Source: Hofstenia miamia
Taxonomy: Eukaryota > Xenacoelomorpha > Acoela
Assembly (NCBI GenBank): GCA_004352715.1
Contig: SCFE01000024.1
Coordinates: 563,457-627,456 of the forward strand
Reading direction: 5' to 3'
DNA length: 64,000 nucleotides
The notes under the pieces were generated by a model. The model ran no database searches, was not told where the DNA came from, and was given only the letters and a program-made list of their open reading frames with translations. Each line of letters begins with the position of its first letter. The stretch's first letter is position 1. The position numbers were made by a program, and so were the translations under genes. Below are positions 48,484 through 62,264 of the stretch, in pieces.

Positions 48484-48666
48484 TTGCAGATAGACAAGAT
48501 ATGGGCAAAATTTAATAATTTAACAAGAATTCAACAAGCCAATGAATTTTCAAATTTGGAGGATTTTGAAATACTCAGTTTCGCCTTTCCCCTACAATAT
48601 GAGGCCTTTGAATTTAAGTATTCTGATAACAAGAAATTTTCTATGAAACAATTTATTAGAACCTAG
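48484..48666 (+). other. Weak exon candidate
   Basis: A good acceptor (ccaataattgcag) precedes a 60-codon open frame (IDKIWAKFNNLTRIQQANEF...) that ends in a stop with no donor. It could be a 3' terminal exon or chance. No recognised motif. Confidence 0.15.
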
Positions 48667-49700
48667 ACATGCTTTTTATTGGTTTTTATTAAATTTCCGA
48701 TTACAAAGTGTGATTAGATTTCTGACGTTTGATGAGGGTAACTTTAAAAGAGAAAGACTGGACTGATAAGGAAGTAAGTGCTTAATAGAAGACGTCCCTA
48801 CACTTTACGAGTAATCATCCCTTCATTAAAATATTGATTAAAACTATCAAAGTGTCAAAAACTGTCAAAATATTATCTCCCTATAAAATAACTGATAACG
48901 TCTATTACACTACTAGCACACATCCAGTCTATTTCCTAAACAAATTTACTGTCCAATATACTATATTTAAGTCTATGCCTAGCTCATTTTCACTCATTTG
49001 ATTAAATAACGTGTTTCAGTTAGTCTTGTATTTCAATGTTAGTGTCAACATTTGGATTTAGATTAGTTTCTTAAAAAAATTCAACAAGTATTTTAAGAAA
49101 AAAATTCAAAAATGTATTAAATTCGTTTTTTATCCGGTGATCACCTGACAGACAAGCATGAGCATTGCGATAAATTTCAACTGTTTCTTTGGATCAGAAA
49201 CAGCCATAGGATTTTTTAATCTTAAATAGTCTAATGACCACTTAAACGCAAAAGCAGTTTTTCCACATTTACAAAATGTTTTCCAAGTCCATTAGGAAAT
49301 TTGGAAATCTTAAAGTATCGACACATCTACTGAATGTAATTTTGAAATTTGTTTTAAAACTCATTGTTGTGCCTAAAGGACTTGAAAAGAGTAACTAGTT
49401 TTCATTGGAATTGTCGATATTTCTATTTTTTTTAATTGTCTTAAAGCATGATATTCAGGTAAACATGAGGCTTTGATATTTTGATAGACTTCCCAACCAC
49501 ATTGTGGAGTGATTATTAGAATACAGTCCTCTACACGATCGGTGCTTTCAGATTGTGAATATCTTCATTAGGTTTTAAGTTATAAGCGTTTAGACATTTA
49601 TCTAGAGTAATGAACAATGTTCAATATTTCCCTGGCTGCCTAGGTCAAAGCTGATGTTGATTGTGGTAGCTAAATCTGCAATTCTTATCAACACTAATTT
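48667..49700. other. No feature identified
   Basis: Ordinary A+T-rich sequence. Confidence 0.5.
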
Positions 49701-49719
49701 TGACAGCTACATGTACAAG

Positions 49720-50390
49720 GGCTTTTCAAAAGTTTTTTAAAGATGTTTTCAGGGGTTTCGGAACCAGTTATATTTGGCCCCGGTTCCGTCCGATTTCCAT
49801 AAAATAATTTTTTTTTTTGATCTGGGCCCCTTTCAGTGTCGATCCCAAAACTTTCTTTTGGGTGGGGTTTCATTTTGGGCCAAAGCAGTCGTAGCCCTTT
49901 AATTTTTTCTATCACATATAAAAAAAATTTTTTAAATTTTAAAACAAAAATATAAAATTTTCTGAGCAAAATAAAAAAAACAAAAATATGGGGCTGGGGT
50001 TAAAAAACGGGTAAATTTGATTTAAAGTGCTTTTTTTAAAAAAAAATGTAAAATAAAATGGGGTAAAATTTTGTCATTTTATGCAAAAATATTTATCGGG
50101 TCATAAAACTTTGGGCCCGGGACCCCGTCACGTTTTGTATCTGCCCATTCCCTGGGGGACTACATAGGGGCCCAAAAGCGGGTATTTCCCCCATATACGT
50201 AAAAAAATTTTAAGGGTAATTTTTTTTTTCTCCAAATTTCTTTTAAATTTGATTTTTTTGTGCATGTACAGTAGATATGTTTTTTTTTCTGCTTTTTCTT
50301 TTATGCCAAAAAATGAAACTTTTTTGAAAAAATCTTTTACACGTTTGATTTTTTTTAAAAAATGCAAATTTATATTTTTTACTTTAGTCG
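49720..50390. other. Homopolymer-rich, probably low-quality stretch
   Basis: Runs of the same base are unusually frequent for every nucleotide: long A and T runs together with gggcccgggaccccg, tttggccccggttccg and atggggctggggtt. The surrounding DNA lacks G and C runs. The pattern suggests over-called homopolymers from a single poor read or contig end. The two minus-strand frames inside it (around 49694-49969 and 50128-50367) are not credible genes. Confidence 0.55.
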
Positions 50391-53300
50391 TACTAGTGTA
50401 TCCCTAAAGGTGTAAATCGTTCTGTTTTTTAAAACAATTTTCTACAAATTTATTAATGGCACATCTATTGGTGAATATACATTTCCACATAGCAGTGACC
50501 ATTTTTGCAGAAGAATACTTCTGATATTAAAATAGTATTTCTCGCAAAAAAATTATAATTTTTAGGGATCATTCAGACCCTTCGTATACCTAAGGTTAGG
50601 ATAATCAGGAAATTAAAACCCGTGATACTAGCATTTAGCCCCAACTGCTTTTTTCTGTAGAGAAGCCCCCGAGCCCCTGAAAAAAATTTTTACGTGCTGA
50701 TAATATGCATAATCAAACATTATTCTGATACAATATCTTCCAGAAGATTCTTTCAGGTAAAGAAAAGAGCAAATAGCATTGTCATTTTACCTAAAAAGAA
50801 TTAATCAGAAAATTCTTTAAAAAGCATTTCCATCAACATGTCCACTGAAGAATGGAATCCACCATTATTGTTAAAGCAGATGGTGGGAAAGCGTTGATCA
50901 AAACTACACCGTTAATTGAATTAAACAGTTGAACGTATATTAGTTTCTGATTTAATAATAAAAACTAATAAACTCGAGTTGCAAGTGTTTTGTTGTGAGA
51001 AACGCGAACCAATGAAATGAATTCCTTGTTTTTACGGAATCGCTGATTTATTGAAAACCGCTGGACTGGAAACGAATTTAGGAAATGAAGTTTCTTCCAA
51101 AAGACATCATCTCTGACAACTTAATTGAATAGAATAGACAAGACTTGGTAAAAATATTAATAAAATTATTTTGGAAAACATTCATTTTCTGACAATTATT
51201 TTAAATGTCTGTGAACATTGAATACAGAATGGTTTCTTCAATTTCATATCTAAAGCAATATTATGAATACCTTTTCTAGTTACATTGGGGTTTCGGGTTG
51301 TACTATTAATTGGTATCAGGGCTAAAATAGGATAGGAACTTCAGCCTCGCACCTAATCTGGGCAAGATGTTTTAATCCAAACCTGAACGGTTAGTTAATT
51401 TGAATTTCTATGGCGATTTCATTCTTCGGGTTTGGAATTAGTGATTACATTAAAAATTTTTGAAAAAATATTGGTAAATTTCTTCAGGGGAACAACAAGC
51501 TCAAAAGATTGTAAAGTCTGAAGACATAAGCATCCTGTGCAAGGAATAACTAAGCACTTAAATTTCAAGTGAAGCTTAGAATTAAGTGTTCGTCTAATAT
51601 TTTGATATAACATCTAGAAGTTTTATCAAGAATCTAGCAACTAAAGGTATACAGTCTCGGTACAGTCCCGTGCTCGTGCCCAATACAGGTCACATCGGAG
51701 CTGTATCGGATTAAAAAGGTACAATGCGTAAACTAAACTGCTTAAAAATCTTTAAAAATTTTCTGTTTTAATGTTTATTTCTAATCAGAAGTATATAGCC
51801 GTAATTACTGATTGATCATTCATTGATCAATTATTTTGTTTTGTGATGTTTTCTACCGTGGGAATGGGAACAAACTGTAACAGGAATAGGATTTATAGTA
51901 CCGGGATAATACCAATACTAAAAAATTTTGAGCGGTAGAATACCAGGCGGGACAGGGACAAGATTTTTCGGTATTGCAGAACTCTACCAGTAATTTGCAG
52001 CAAATTAAAATATATTATTGGCCAATATTTTATTTATGTAAATTTATTCGAAATTGGAACTAAGTGCGAACAATAATATCGATGCTAGGTGCATTGTTAG
52101 AGTGGGACGTTATGCTTAAATTCTTCATTATTAAATAAATCAAAATTTTTATTTAAATTTATTCGTAAGATATATCCCACCTGATTCAATCAAGTACAAT
52201 TGGCAGGACTGTGTAATGCGGACGTGATCCCCATACCACCCCGCTACACATATAGGGTGGGGCATAACTTGAGATCCAGGGGATTGTGTGGATTCAGCAT
52301 GCACATATCAAAAGCCTTTCACACAAGAAAAATTTAAAATTATAAGCATTCCCGTTACATTAGTGACAATTCGATGCACTTAGTTGTTATAATTACCTGT
52401 GAGAAATTTACCGTAAGCAGTCTTAAAGATTTGTCATAGTTCTTGAAGAACTCCAAACTCTTTTATCTCATTAATTAATAAACGTATCCACAGGAGAGAG
52501 AAGTGTCTCCTTTTCACCTACGTCTTAAAATCAAACCCTTTCGTGATTTCATTGAGGCACCGCAAATGCAAAACGATAGGAATGGAAGGAGTGGACGCAG
52601 CCAGTTCGGACTCTAAATCCTAAGTTCTGGCTTCGGGTTTTGGATGGTTTTACTTTATGCAAGTTATTAGCGATTAAGTATTTTTAACCCATATTCTTAA
52701 GAATTTTTAAAAGCTTCGGCTCCGCGAACTATGACTCGATTTACTGGGCGAACAAAAAGTTTTGGTAATCTGCCTATATAAAATGAAGTAGTGGACGTTA
52801 TTTGTTATTCCCATTGGTTTGAACATCCTGATTACCTGAAAATTAGGAATGGTGGAATAATGAGAACTTTGTTAAGAAATCCGAAATTTCAATGACATTT
52901 ATGCACAACAATGTATGCATTAGTAAAAATATTCAACATTACATTCATTCACTCACATTATGTGACACACAAAAATATTTGTGTTAACATTTCATATTTT
53001 CCATATTTACTAATGGACTTGGAGAGAAATGTGGGCATAAAGGCTTGTCCTTCTAAAAGGTAACCAGGCTTTTTAAAGTAGTGCCGAAAATTGAGGGTCA
53101 TATTTTCAGACGCTGTCCGTAGCCTCATCCGATGACCCGTTTGAAGTTAATACATGATTCACAAGTCGGCATTGACGGACGTAAACTCGCTTGATTTTTC
53201 GACTTAATTTTTATTTTGATATTAATCATTGTCAAAAGGATTTAAAAGTTATATATTTAGGATTTTCTACGTAAAACAAATCGAAAGGAAGCCAGAATTA

Positions 53301-53436
53301 CAAATTTCAATATGGTCATTTTGTATATGCATTGAGATAACAATGGCCTACTAAAAGGCCATGGGATAACAAATAGCGTATGAGTTGTACCCACTGGCCC
53401 GGCGGTCACACTGATACATAATATACCGGTATATAA
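50391..53436. other. No gene seen; G+C-richer repeat-like patches
   Basis: Patches at about 50655-50685 (agcccccgagcccctg), 51655-51725 and 51845-51985 (ggcgggacagggacaag, cggtattgcagaactctac) look like decayed ends of hAT-type elements, but I could not pair them or find duplications. Another patch at 52215-52285 is unassigned. Confidence 0.35.
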
Positions 53437-53472
53437 TATATATGAAATATTATATATATATATATATATATA
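53437..53472. repeat. (TA)n tract
   Basis: Interrupted TA repeat just downstream (in minus sense) of the exon candidate at 53491-53646. Confidence 0.9.
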
Positions 53473-53490
53473 ATACAGTTTCGATAAATC

Positions 53491-53646
53491 TTAAACACCG
53501 AGTAATTGTTTATTTATATTTGTTATGAGTTCCTCATGCAATTTGAGGGGAAGACCTGCAGAAAAATTACTTTGGGGCGGGGTTAGATTCATCCACCCAC
53601 AGCACGCGTAAAATTGGGTGTTAGCAAAAAGCTTAGATGTAAGACC
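53491..53646 (-). other. Putative 3' terminal exon, unknown protein
   Basis: Acceptor TTTCCTTACAG|GGTCTT is strong (pyrimidine tract). The phase-0 frame of 51 codons plus stop reads GLTSKLFANTQFYACCGWMN...KLHEELITNINKQLLGV. I do not recognise it. It joins in phase to the exon candidate at 54480-54541, which raises its credibility. No clear poly(A) signal was found nearby. Confidence 0.35.
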
Positions 53647-54479
53647 CTGTAAGGAAAGCATGTTTATTATTAAAAAAATAAAGTTATGTACAAAGCTGTA
53701 ATTAAAATACAATTTGATTATTTGTGTTGCCATGATTAACTTTGATTAATAGATCTGGGGTTTTGGACCTTCGATATCTATTATATAAGTTATATGCATT
53801 AGATTTATTTAAATTATTGATCCAAACTTTGCTCTACGTAATCTTCTTCCAATACCTTTAACTTTTTTGAATTAGCACTACAAATTAAGAAAAGTTTGAA
53901 GTTAAAACTAAGCAATTAATTATACTTTTATAGCTATTTTTTAATATTCGCTTTGTCTCAGATACAATTTGGCTACACACGCATATGGAAGTTGTTTCAA
54001 GGTCTGTGAAATGTTACCTACAATTTTGAAACTTTTGTTTTTAAGTTATTTTTAAGTTAGTAATCCCATAAATGGAAATAGCGTTTTATAAATAATTTAT
54101 TTGCAGTGAATTTATAATGGCTAATCAAAACTATAGTTTTAGGAATTTGTGCACAACTTGCAGTTGAGCTTTAATGATTTGTGTAACAGGCTGTGAAAAG
54201 AGGCTGAAAGCAAGCATAAATTAAAGCTTGTGCCGATGGCAAATTTCGTAACTTTTGTGTAATAATGACATTACATACCGTTTATGAACTCGTAGGCAAC
54301 AGTCCAAGCACGATAACAACTCACTGTGAGGGAATATGGGAAGACACTCATTTGTAGAATTTGTTCCTTTCTGCTTCTACGCGAAATAGTCAAAACATTC
54401 AGCCAGTGGACCTCCTAACATTAATCATACTTCCGTTTCCATTTTCCAGAAATCATTACGTAATATTATGGACACATAC

Positions 54480-54541
54480 CGCTATCGTCACTATCAGGGC
54501 TGTCCTTGCACTCCCTAATTCTCCATTTGGAAAGACGTTGA
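54480..54541 (-). other. Putative small internal exon, unknown protein
   Basis: Acceptor CATTTCTTGTTAG|TCAACG and donor ATAGCG|GTATGT bound 62 bp. Read as VFPNGELGSARTALIVTIA it ends in phase 0 and would continue into 53646-53491. A second frame is also open, so the protein reading is uncertain. Confidence 0.3.
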
Positions 54542-56755
54542 CTAACAAGAAATGGCAAATATGGCTGAGTACATATGCATAGCACTGCTCAAGACAATGA
54601 GTAGTTTACTGATATATATATATATATATACTCCGTGCAAGTATAAAACTTTGTAACTACATGTAGTTATTTTGTGGAAAGGAAGAAAGCTTTTGAAAGA
54701 ACACTAATGACTTCACCAATTGCCCTGGAAAATATGTATTGTAGATGCATAATAAGTAGATTGAGCTGTGAGAAAGATTACATACCAACAAGTTCTAATA
54801 ATAAAATTTAGAGTAGTTTGCAGATGCACCACTGCATTTTTAAAATTACGGAGTTCTAACAGTTAGCTATAGTTGTCCTTAATTATTCTTTCTGTTTTTT
54901 TCTTGCATAAGGCAAACAATTGATTTTGTGTAAGGATTTATTAACACACAGTAACATCTTATTTCTAATTTCTGCAGTAAATATTTCAATGAAAAAGAAA
55001 ATTTCACCGTTTCTCATAAATTTTCCATTAAGGAAAACCAATTTCTTTATCAATATTAAACTTTTGCATGCTTTTAATAACTAAATCAAAATTTAAGTAT
55101 AATTCTCTTATGTTTGTAAAAAGTTAACTCTCGTATATCCAACATTGCAACTTTCAAAATAATCACTGAAATGAAGGATGAATTTTTAGCTATTTTTAAA
55201 TTGCTTAAGTTAAGGAAACATCTTTTTAAATTGAATTTGTCAAATTAAATTTTTATTCATTTGCCCTTTGTTGATAATTCGAGTGCAATTAATAAATTAA
55301 ATTTGAATTCCAACTGAGATGTTTTTCTTGTTAGAAAATATTTGCAAAAAACTAAATATTTCAAGGATATTTAAGTACCAATCAATCCCTCTCAAGATAC
55401 TTTAAAAAAAGGTTTAAAAATGGAAGTATAGCATGGTATAAATATGTATTGAATTTAACTAAAATATTTTTAATTAATGAATGGATGAAAATTGAATTTA
55501 ATATTATATGTTTCGATTGTATATTTGCTCTTTATATTAAAAAATAAACTTCTCATGCAGTTGCAACTAAAATTGAATACATATGTAAGTGCTGTTGGCG
55601 TAATGGCAGCATAAGTCGCATTCTATTAATATAGCAAAGCCTTACTAAATTCTATTTCGGATAGAAACGATACCACAAATTTGCTAGCTTGTATTATGAG
55701 TATATAATTAATGGAAAAGGAGTTAACAAATATTATATGTTTGGTTTGCAGTTTTGAGCTATTCGCAATTCAATATCAATGAAGATATGAGTTATCATCT
55801 ACAAATTCTTCGCTCTGCTGCACCATTTAGCCCCAATGGATTCATAAATAATTGGAATAACGGATTTCGGAATTTCATTAATATTTTTTGCTATATTTTT
55901 GTGTGTGACCAGAATTTTTTTTAGACAGGTAATGGAACAAGACTGGAAGCAAATCTAATAAGGGATAAAATGGAACTGTGAGAAATAACTTTCGGTTCCT
56001 GTAATGCTTGGCATATGACTCTTATGAGTAGCCTATTTTCATTGAGTTCAGTAAAAGTAATCGTATAATATTTTGCAATTGTGAAAGCTTGTTTAAAATG
56101 GTGTTGCATAAATTATATTAAATGTTTTTATTTTGTATATTATCGGAACTTATGTAGTTATTGAAGTAGTTTCTGTTTGAAGCATATACTCCATGTACAC
56201 GCTTAAGGGCCATGGAGAACACTTTTGCAATTCCTTAGCATTGTTGAGTCTCGGCAATGCCTAAATAGGTCTTTATTTCATGCAATTTAAATAAAAAATG
56301 AATTAATATTTATATTGGTAATATTTTTAAGTACATTTTAACATATAAATCCTAGCAAAATATTGTGTTTTCAATCTACAGAAAATGACAAACAAAATAT
56401 TGATTCCCTATCAAAAGCTAGATATATCTGCTTACGAACTCACAAATTTATTCAACTGTACTAAAGTTTTACAATGTATTTTGAGATAAGATACAATCAA
56501 TATCGGATCCCAGATCTGTAAACATATTCACAGTGATTTATGTAATCCGTTATGAAGTCAATGTTGTTTAATGATTGGTATGCAAATATTTTAGTTTCAA
56601 GTAAATGTCAAGATCTGCAAAAAGGCTTTTACATTTGCATAGTAATATTCGTTTCTGCCTAGAATAAACTGTTTTTGCCCCTTCCTTGCAATTTACATTT
56701 TCAAAAATTAAAATTGTTTTATAAATTTCCTGAGAATAAGTTTATTTGCATATAC

Positions 56756-56794
<39 letters not shown>

Positions 56795-59063
56795 AGTGAT
56801 GTGCCGGTAGAGATCTTTTAATGCAGGATCCGAAATTCTAGAATTAGTATCCTACCCGTTCGCAGCCATACACGAAATTTGTTATTCAAACTCGCCCAAG
56901 CCGGCAATGAAATTACTTTTGCTGGTATTAAGCAAATTAAAATTTTCAGTTACACTTCGAACACAACTTATGCCTATTATATGTAAATTTTTCAATATTT
57001 GATTTAAAAGTTATAGATTTATAAAAATCTTCTTTAATGTTGAATTGAAACCTCACTGTACTATAAATATATATATATATATATATAATTACCTTGCTAT
57101 GCATTATCAATTTACACCGATCATAAGTTGAAACGCAGCAAACTAATAATACGCAGTTGAATGAGCACTTCGAGAATTAAATTACAATATGGCAAAAAAT
57201 AATTCGTATCATTTTTGAAAGGTTAATTTATTGAAAAGCATTATGTATTTGAATGTTTAGATTTAAAATATCGATCTTTACAGACGACAAATCTTCCGTC
57301 ATAAAAACGGCATCTACTTCAGTGTTATCGGCTGCATGTTTCTCCATTTTGACAACTCAACTTCCTTTTCAATTATCTCTGCATCATTAGACAAAGCAGC
57401 TGATAGAATTTATCCAAAGGCATGATAATTAAACAGACGTTAATGTAAATCCACGTTCCACTGCCAGTGGATATTTAGCTGATAAACCCGGTTTGATGAA
57501 GCAATTTTACTTCAATAAATTATACACGCACTTAGATATTCTTAAAATTTCTTGGAAAATTTCCATAACATTTTCATCTTTACGATTTTATAGCAACCTA
57601 TAGTCAGCCAAGAAATTCTTCAAAGAGAGAATGATAGGTAACTGTCTTTACACTTCTTTTCCTGCTGCAAGTAATGAGCACATATTGAAACAGGTCACTT
57701 TTCCCCTGGCTATCTTAAGCAGTGATTAAAGCACTTATTCTACTATAAAAATCATTGTAGTAATAACCTCATTTTTAACTACTCAAATTAAAAACTGATT
57801 TTGAAGTAATTTTTGAATTTGATATATATTTCTAATTCATTTCCTGTACAGATCATTTTTCATCAAAGTTAAAAGAATTTTAAACAGTGAAATATATTCA
57901 TAAGCACACTAAAAACATATGAATTTATCAGTTTATTATATACTATTAAAGCAAATTTTCAGCTTCTAAGAAAATATATGGTATCCAGTGGATTTGTTAA
58001 TAAAATTTAATGCAATTGGAAATAAATATTTACAAAACGGTCCTCAGAAGAAATTAAGTCAGGAATTTGTTATGAGCAATTACGTAATTGAAATGGTTCA
58101 TATTCTCATACTACATGTAAATTAAAATCTGTATTTAAAAAGAATTTTAAATGAAAGCAATTAATATTTTGTTATTTGTAGATATTTATTAAACAAAGAG
58201 AATAAAAGGAAAAATAAAACAATACTATTTTCTCATTTAAAGGAAATGTACATAATTAAACAAAAATGCAATTAAAACATTTCCTAAAGCTATTAAAACT
58301 TTCTTATCTACGAATTGTTTTAAAAGATATTCAATAATCTAATAATATGAATCTTTTGTATTAAAGTTAAGATTAAGGTAGTTTCAAGTTGAATTCTAAA
58401 TAGTCTTTAACATGTTAAAGATATCTTTTTAGTCTAATATCAATTACTGAGATTAAAAATTTAATAAAAATTTACTAAGTTGCAAACATGAGGACTTCAA
58501 AAAATATACATATGTCTGATCTTAAGTAAGCGGGTCGTTTTCTTTTTAATACAGACAGGATTGTGGTGGACATGGGTTTCTCTTGCTAGTCCCACAAATA
58601 GATTGCAAATTCACATGTGAAAACTCCTTTTTGTCTATTCATGATCACCACACACGATATGATGGAAAACATATGTTAATTGAACAAGAATAAAATTAAA
58701 AATTCATTTGACGAATATTTTCTTAACTTGGACACATTTTGGGCCATCAATGAGTAAAAAATAACGATTTTTGTGAGCAATTACAAAATTTAAATTAAAA
58801 AAACTTCAACAAGTGGTAAGGTTTTCAAAATACAAAAATACAAATTTCCATGCGATGTTTTTAAAAAACAATGCAAAATTTGTTAGTAAATGATCATATA
58901 AGCTTATATACATACATATATATATATATATATAATATGAATATATATATATATATANTTATAGTCATCGTCAGTTAACAATATTTTTGCGGTAATAAAA
59001 GTTTACAATATACTACACTTTATAATTTAAGGATATTGCATACATATATATACATATATATGA

Positions 59064-59106
<43 letters not shown>

Positions 59107-61330
59107 TTGGATACACAATTGGGGAAATAAGATTTTTAACGCATAATTGTCTTTCTTGCAAGCTTAAGAAATAACTTAAGCAAATTTTTCATAAACAGTT
59201 ACTAAAAATAACGAATATTTTTTAGAGAAGACCACTTCAAAATCTTCCAATTTGATTACAATGCTGGAATTTAATCCAAGTGTGTAAGTAATTAGAAACC
59301 ATGGCTTTAGTTTCCGTCAAATTTAGAAAAATGTCTGCAAAGCTGTTTCTATTTAGCTGATGTCCCGTCCTGCGAGAACAATAATTTCCCGGCTAAACTA
59401 ATAACGACAGAGACGTTAATTAGTATTAAATCTGGAGGCAAAACTTCTCATAAAATGTTAATTATGGCAAAAGATAATAAAATCGTCGCTAGTACGTCAA
59501 ACGCCTCATACAATAAAGGATACTAATCGAAAGTTTATGAATAAAATCCTGTTTAATGAAAATTAGTTGTTAGTTAAGCACCTGTGATGGAAGTTTATGT
59601 AAACAGGTTATTAATTATTATAGATGATAGAGGTTACAAACTTGAGTGACCAAGATTTTTATTGCTGTTGTTTACTTAATGGATAAAACTTTCGAAATAT
59701 GTTGTTCCTATTCACATCTTCAAAATCCAAAAGAAGAACACTTAGACAGTTAAATTATGAGTGAAACAATGAGTATGAGTAACACTTACTTTTCTATGAT
59801 AGTCAAACTACTACATGATCTCATCAAATTATTAATGTACTTCAAACTTTCTTCCATTTTTTAGCAAAAGGCCTTACTTAAGGATCTTATTATATTTGGT
59901 CTAACATCATCCCATTACTAGTCCATAAAAAATTATATTCTAGTTCCATGCATTCCCACGACAAAGCCTTAATTAATTTCACCATCTAAAGAAACTACAC
60001 CAATTAGTAACTATTGAAAAATAGGCTTTTTGTACAAGGTCCTAGTTATAGATTTTTTACTGCAGTTCTACTGAATTAGTTAGTCCCAGATTCTAGTGCT
60101 GCAGCGACCATCACATTAGTATACCTATATCTTGTGAAGTATATTTGGTAGTGAAAATATAAACTTAGTTATTCATCAGTTATAATAATTCAAATGGTAT
60201 TTAAATGCTGCTTCAGTCTTTCTACTTCATTGAAATGTGATTCACACAAGTGAATCAAATTAAGTGACCTTAGGCAAAGCAAAAGTGCGAACTCCTTATT
60301 AATGGCTTAATGATTTTGAGAAGTGGGAACACTAATAATGCCATTTTAAAGGCAGTGTTTTAGTCAATAACACAGATTTCTAAGTTTTAGCAAACATACA
60401 ACGCCTTTGTTTTATTGGGTGAGTTTCCGGATGTGCCTTTGGCTAAGTTTGAAAGTACTTGACAGCTTAAAGAAGTTCAAAGTGCAAAATTTTAATGGGA
60501 TTTTCCATTACAACTAGTCAAAAATGATTATTTTATTACCCGCAAAAATAACAATTTCTGCATTCAAGTTTTCTTCATTGATTAAAAAAGTGGACACCAC
60601 ACAGGAAAATCATAAATTTTGAAAAACGTAAAATTATTAAGTTTTGAGACCATTTAAGTAGTTTAAAAATATGGATCAATTTTTTGCAAAAAAAATTCTA
60701 CTATATCATTTTATAAGAATATTGACTAAATTCAACAAAGTTATATGGATTTTCTATAAAAAGTTATAAAATTATTAGTAACAGATTACTAATTTACAAA
60801 ATATTCTAAAAATTTACCTTTTTGAATTAAAATATTCCCTAAATTGAGACAAGACGCTTTATGTTGAAATCTTCGACGTGTAACAATTAAATTATCCTTT
60901 CAAGATATTAATGGAAAAGATTTTATCAGCTATTTGCAGAGATGGATTTCTAACGGAAGCAAACGTTATTGTTGGCTGATAAAAATCACACACACGCCCA
61001 TGATTTCATTACCTATTTCCTTTATGACAGACATTGCAATTACACTTCTATAGTTTCAAGAAGTTTTCGAAATCTCAGTAAATATAAATAGGCTATTAAA
61101 AATAGTGTTTAGAAAAAATTAATTAATTACTAAACATTTAAAAGAAAAGTAAATTTCAAAGCCGACTAATCGATAAATCTGTTGGAGGGGAAACTTTGAC
61201 AGTTTGTTAAAAATTTTTATTAAATACTTCGAAGTGTCTGAGGAAGATCAATTAATCGATCAGTTATTATAATTACTCTGAGAGTATTAATCAAAATAAG
61301 GTTTGTAATTTTGACTTAAAAATGATATTG

Positions 61331-61333
<3 letters not shown>
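54542..61333. other. No gene seen; many TA tracts
   Basis: Long A+T-rich stretch. TA tracts lie at 54612-54630, 56757-56791, 57066-57088, 58914-58957 (single-N join at 58958) and 59040-59103. No exon, RNA gene or transposon was supportable. Confidence 0.5.
58914..59103. repeat. Two (TA)n tracts with single-N join at 58958
   Basis: TA repeats at 58914-58957 and 59040-59103 with about 80 bp between. The N at 58958 ends the first tract, so adjacency across it is unproven. Confidence 0.9.

Positions 61334-61374
<41 letters not shown>
61334..61374. repeat. (TA)n tract
   Basis: Uninterrupted TA repeat 20 bp left of the hAT-type element. Confidence 0.95.
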
Positions 61375-61379
<5 letters not shown>

Positions 61380-61393
61380 GGGCTATATAAAAC

Positions 61394-62071
61394 CAGAGTT
61401 GGAATTGGGTTGGACCTAAAGTGTGGTCTTGATGAGCGGGCCGGGCTTGGGGTTGATGTTTTAATTGGGGTTTGAAATATAAGAAAAAATTCTATTAAAA
61501 ATTTAAAATTTGCGAATGGCAAAAAACATTCTATTTATGTTTAACCAGCCCTGCATTGTTGGCTGGTGCAATACTTCTAACATCTAAATTTTGTCTGCTA
61601 CAAGCAAAGGGCGTTTATTAAAATTCCACTTACTTTCTGCTGATGTAAGTTTATGTAAGTTAGCAGAGAATTTTAGTAACTGAATTATAAAAAGTGATAT
61701 GTTCCCTAAACTATAAAAAGGACAACTACACATTCAATGCTATGTGATAGCCAAATGCAACCATTTACAGGAAGAGCTAATGCCTGCTCCAGGCCTACGG
61801 CCCTGTATTACACGCTTACTATATAAAAGTCAACAATGCAACTTGAATTTGAACAGATTTGAATGTGCATTTTTGACGGACTTATGAGAATATGCACCTA
61901 TGCACATGTTGATCAATATATTATGAATCAAATTCATGGTGTCGTGGTTAAGGGCCCCAATGAGGCAAAAGAGACTATCATTGGTGTAAAAGAAAAATAA
62001 TTTGGGCTTGGGCCGAAAAATTGGTATTTTGAAATGTGCCGGGGTCGGGCTGGGGCCCAATTCCAGCTCTG
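61394..62071. mobile_element. Non-autonomous hAT-type element (678 bp)
   Basis: Ends are cagagttggaattggg and, in complement, cagagctggaattggg. CAGAG...-type ends fit hAT elements. Flanks are tataaaac on the left and ataaaaac on the right, which look like a worn 8-bp target duplication. Subterminal regions on both sides are rich in GGGCC/GGGCTTGG (gcgggccgggcttggggtt; gccggggtcgggctgggg), unlike the A+T-rich centre. No transposase frame. The right end is only 31 bp before the acceptor of the exon candidate at 62103. Confidence 0.72.
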
Positions 62072-62102
62072 ATAAAAACCAATTTAACACTATAATTCAC
62101 AG

Positions 62103-62264
62103 AATTAGCTTTGTGATAATATATGCTACATTTGGCAATGCCTGCCCTAAAATCCGGTATATTACTAAAACAACGGAGTATTTACAAACATTTATAGGAT
62201 TTCTCAAAGCTGTGCACGAGTACATATTTGAGGACCTGTTCACGACCATGGAAGTCTCTCTAAT
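62103..62264 (+). other. Putative internal exon, unknown protein
   Basis: Acceptor ATAATTCACAG|A and donor CTAAT|GTAAGT enclose 162 bp with one open frame: ISFVIIYATFGNACPKIRYI, TKTTEYLQTFIGFLKAVHEY, then IFEDLFTTMEVSL. Both introns would be phase 2, so the exon is symmetric. Amino-acid composition is protein-like and local A+T content drops. I do not recognise the family and could not find its neighbours with certainty. A hAT-type insertion sits just upstream in the presumed intron. Confidence 0.45.

Noticed and set aside
49694-50367. Two minus frames of 79-91 residues
   Set aside because: They sit in the homopolymer-rich stretch and read as low-complexity Lys/Phe, so frames are unreliable.
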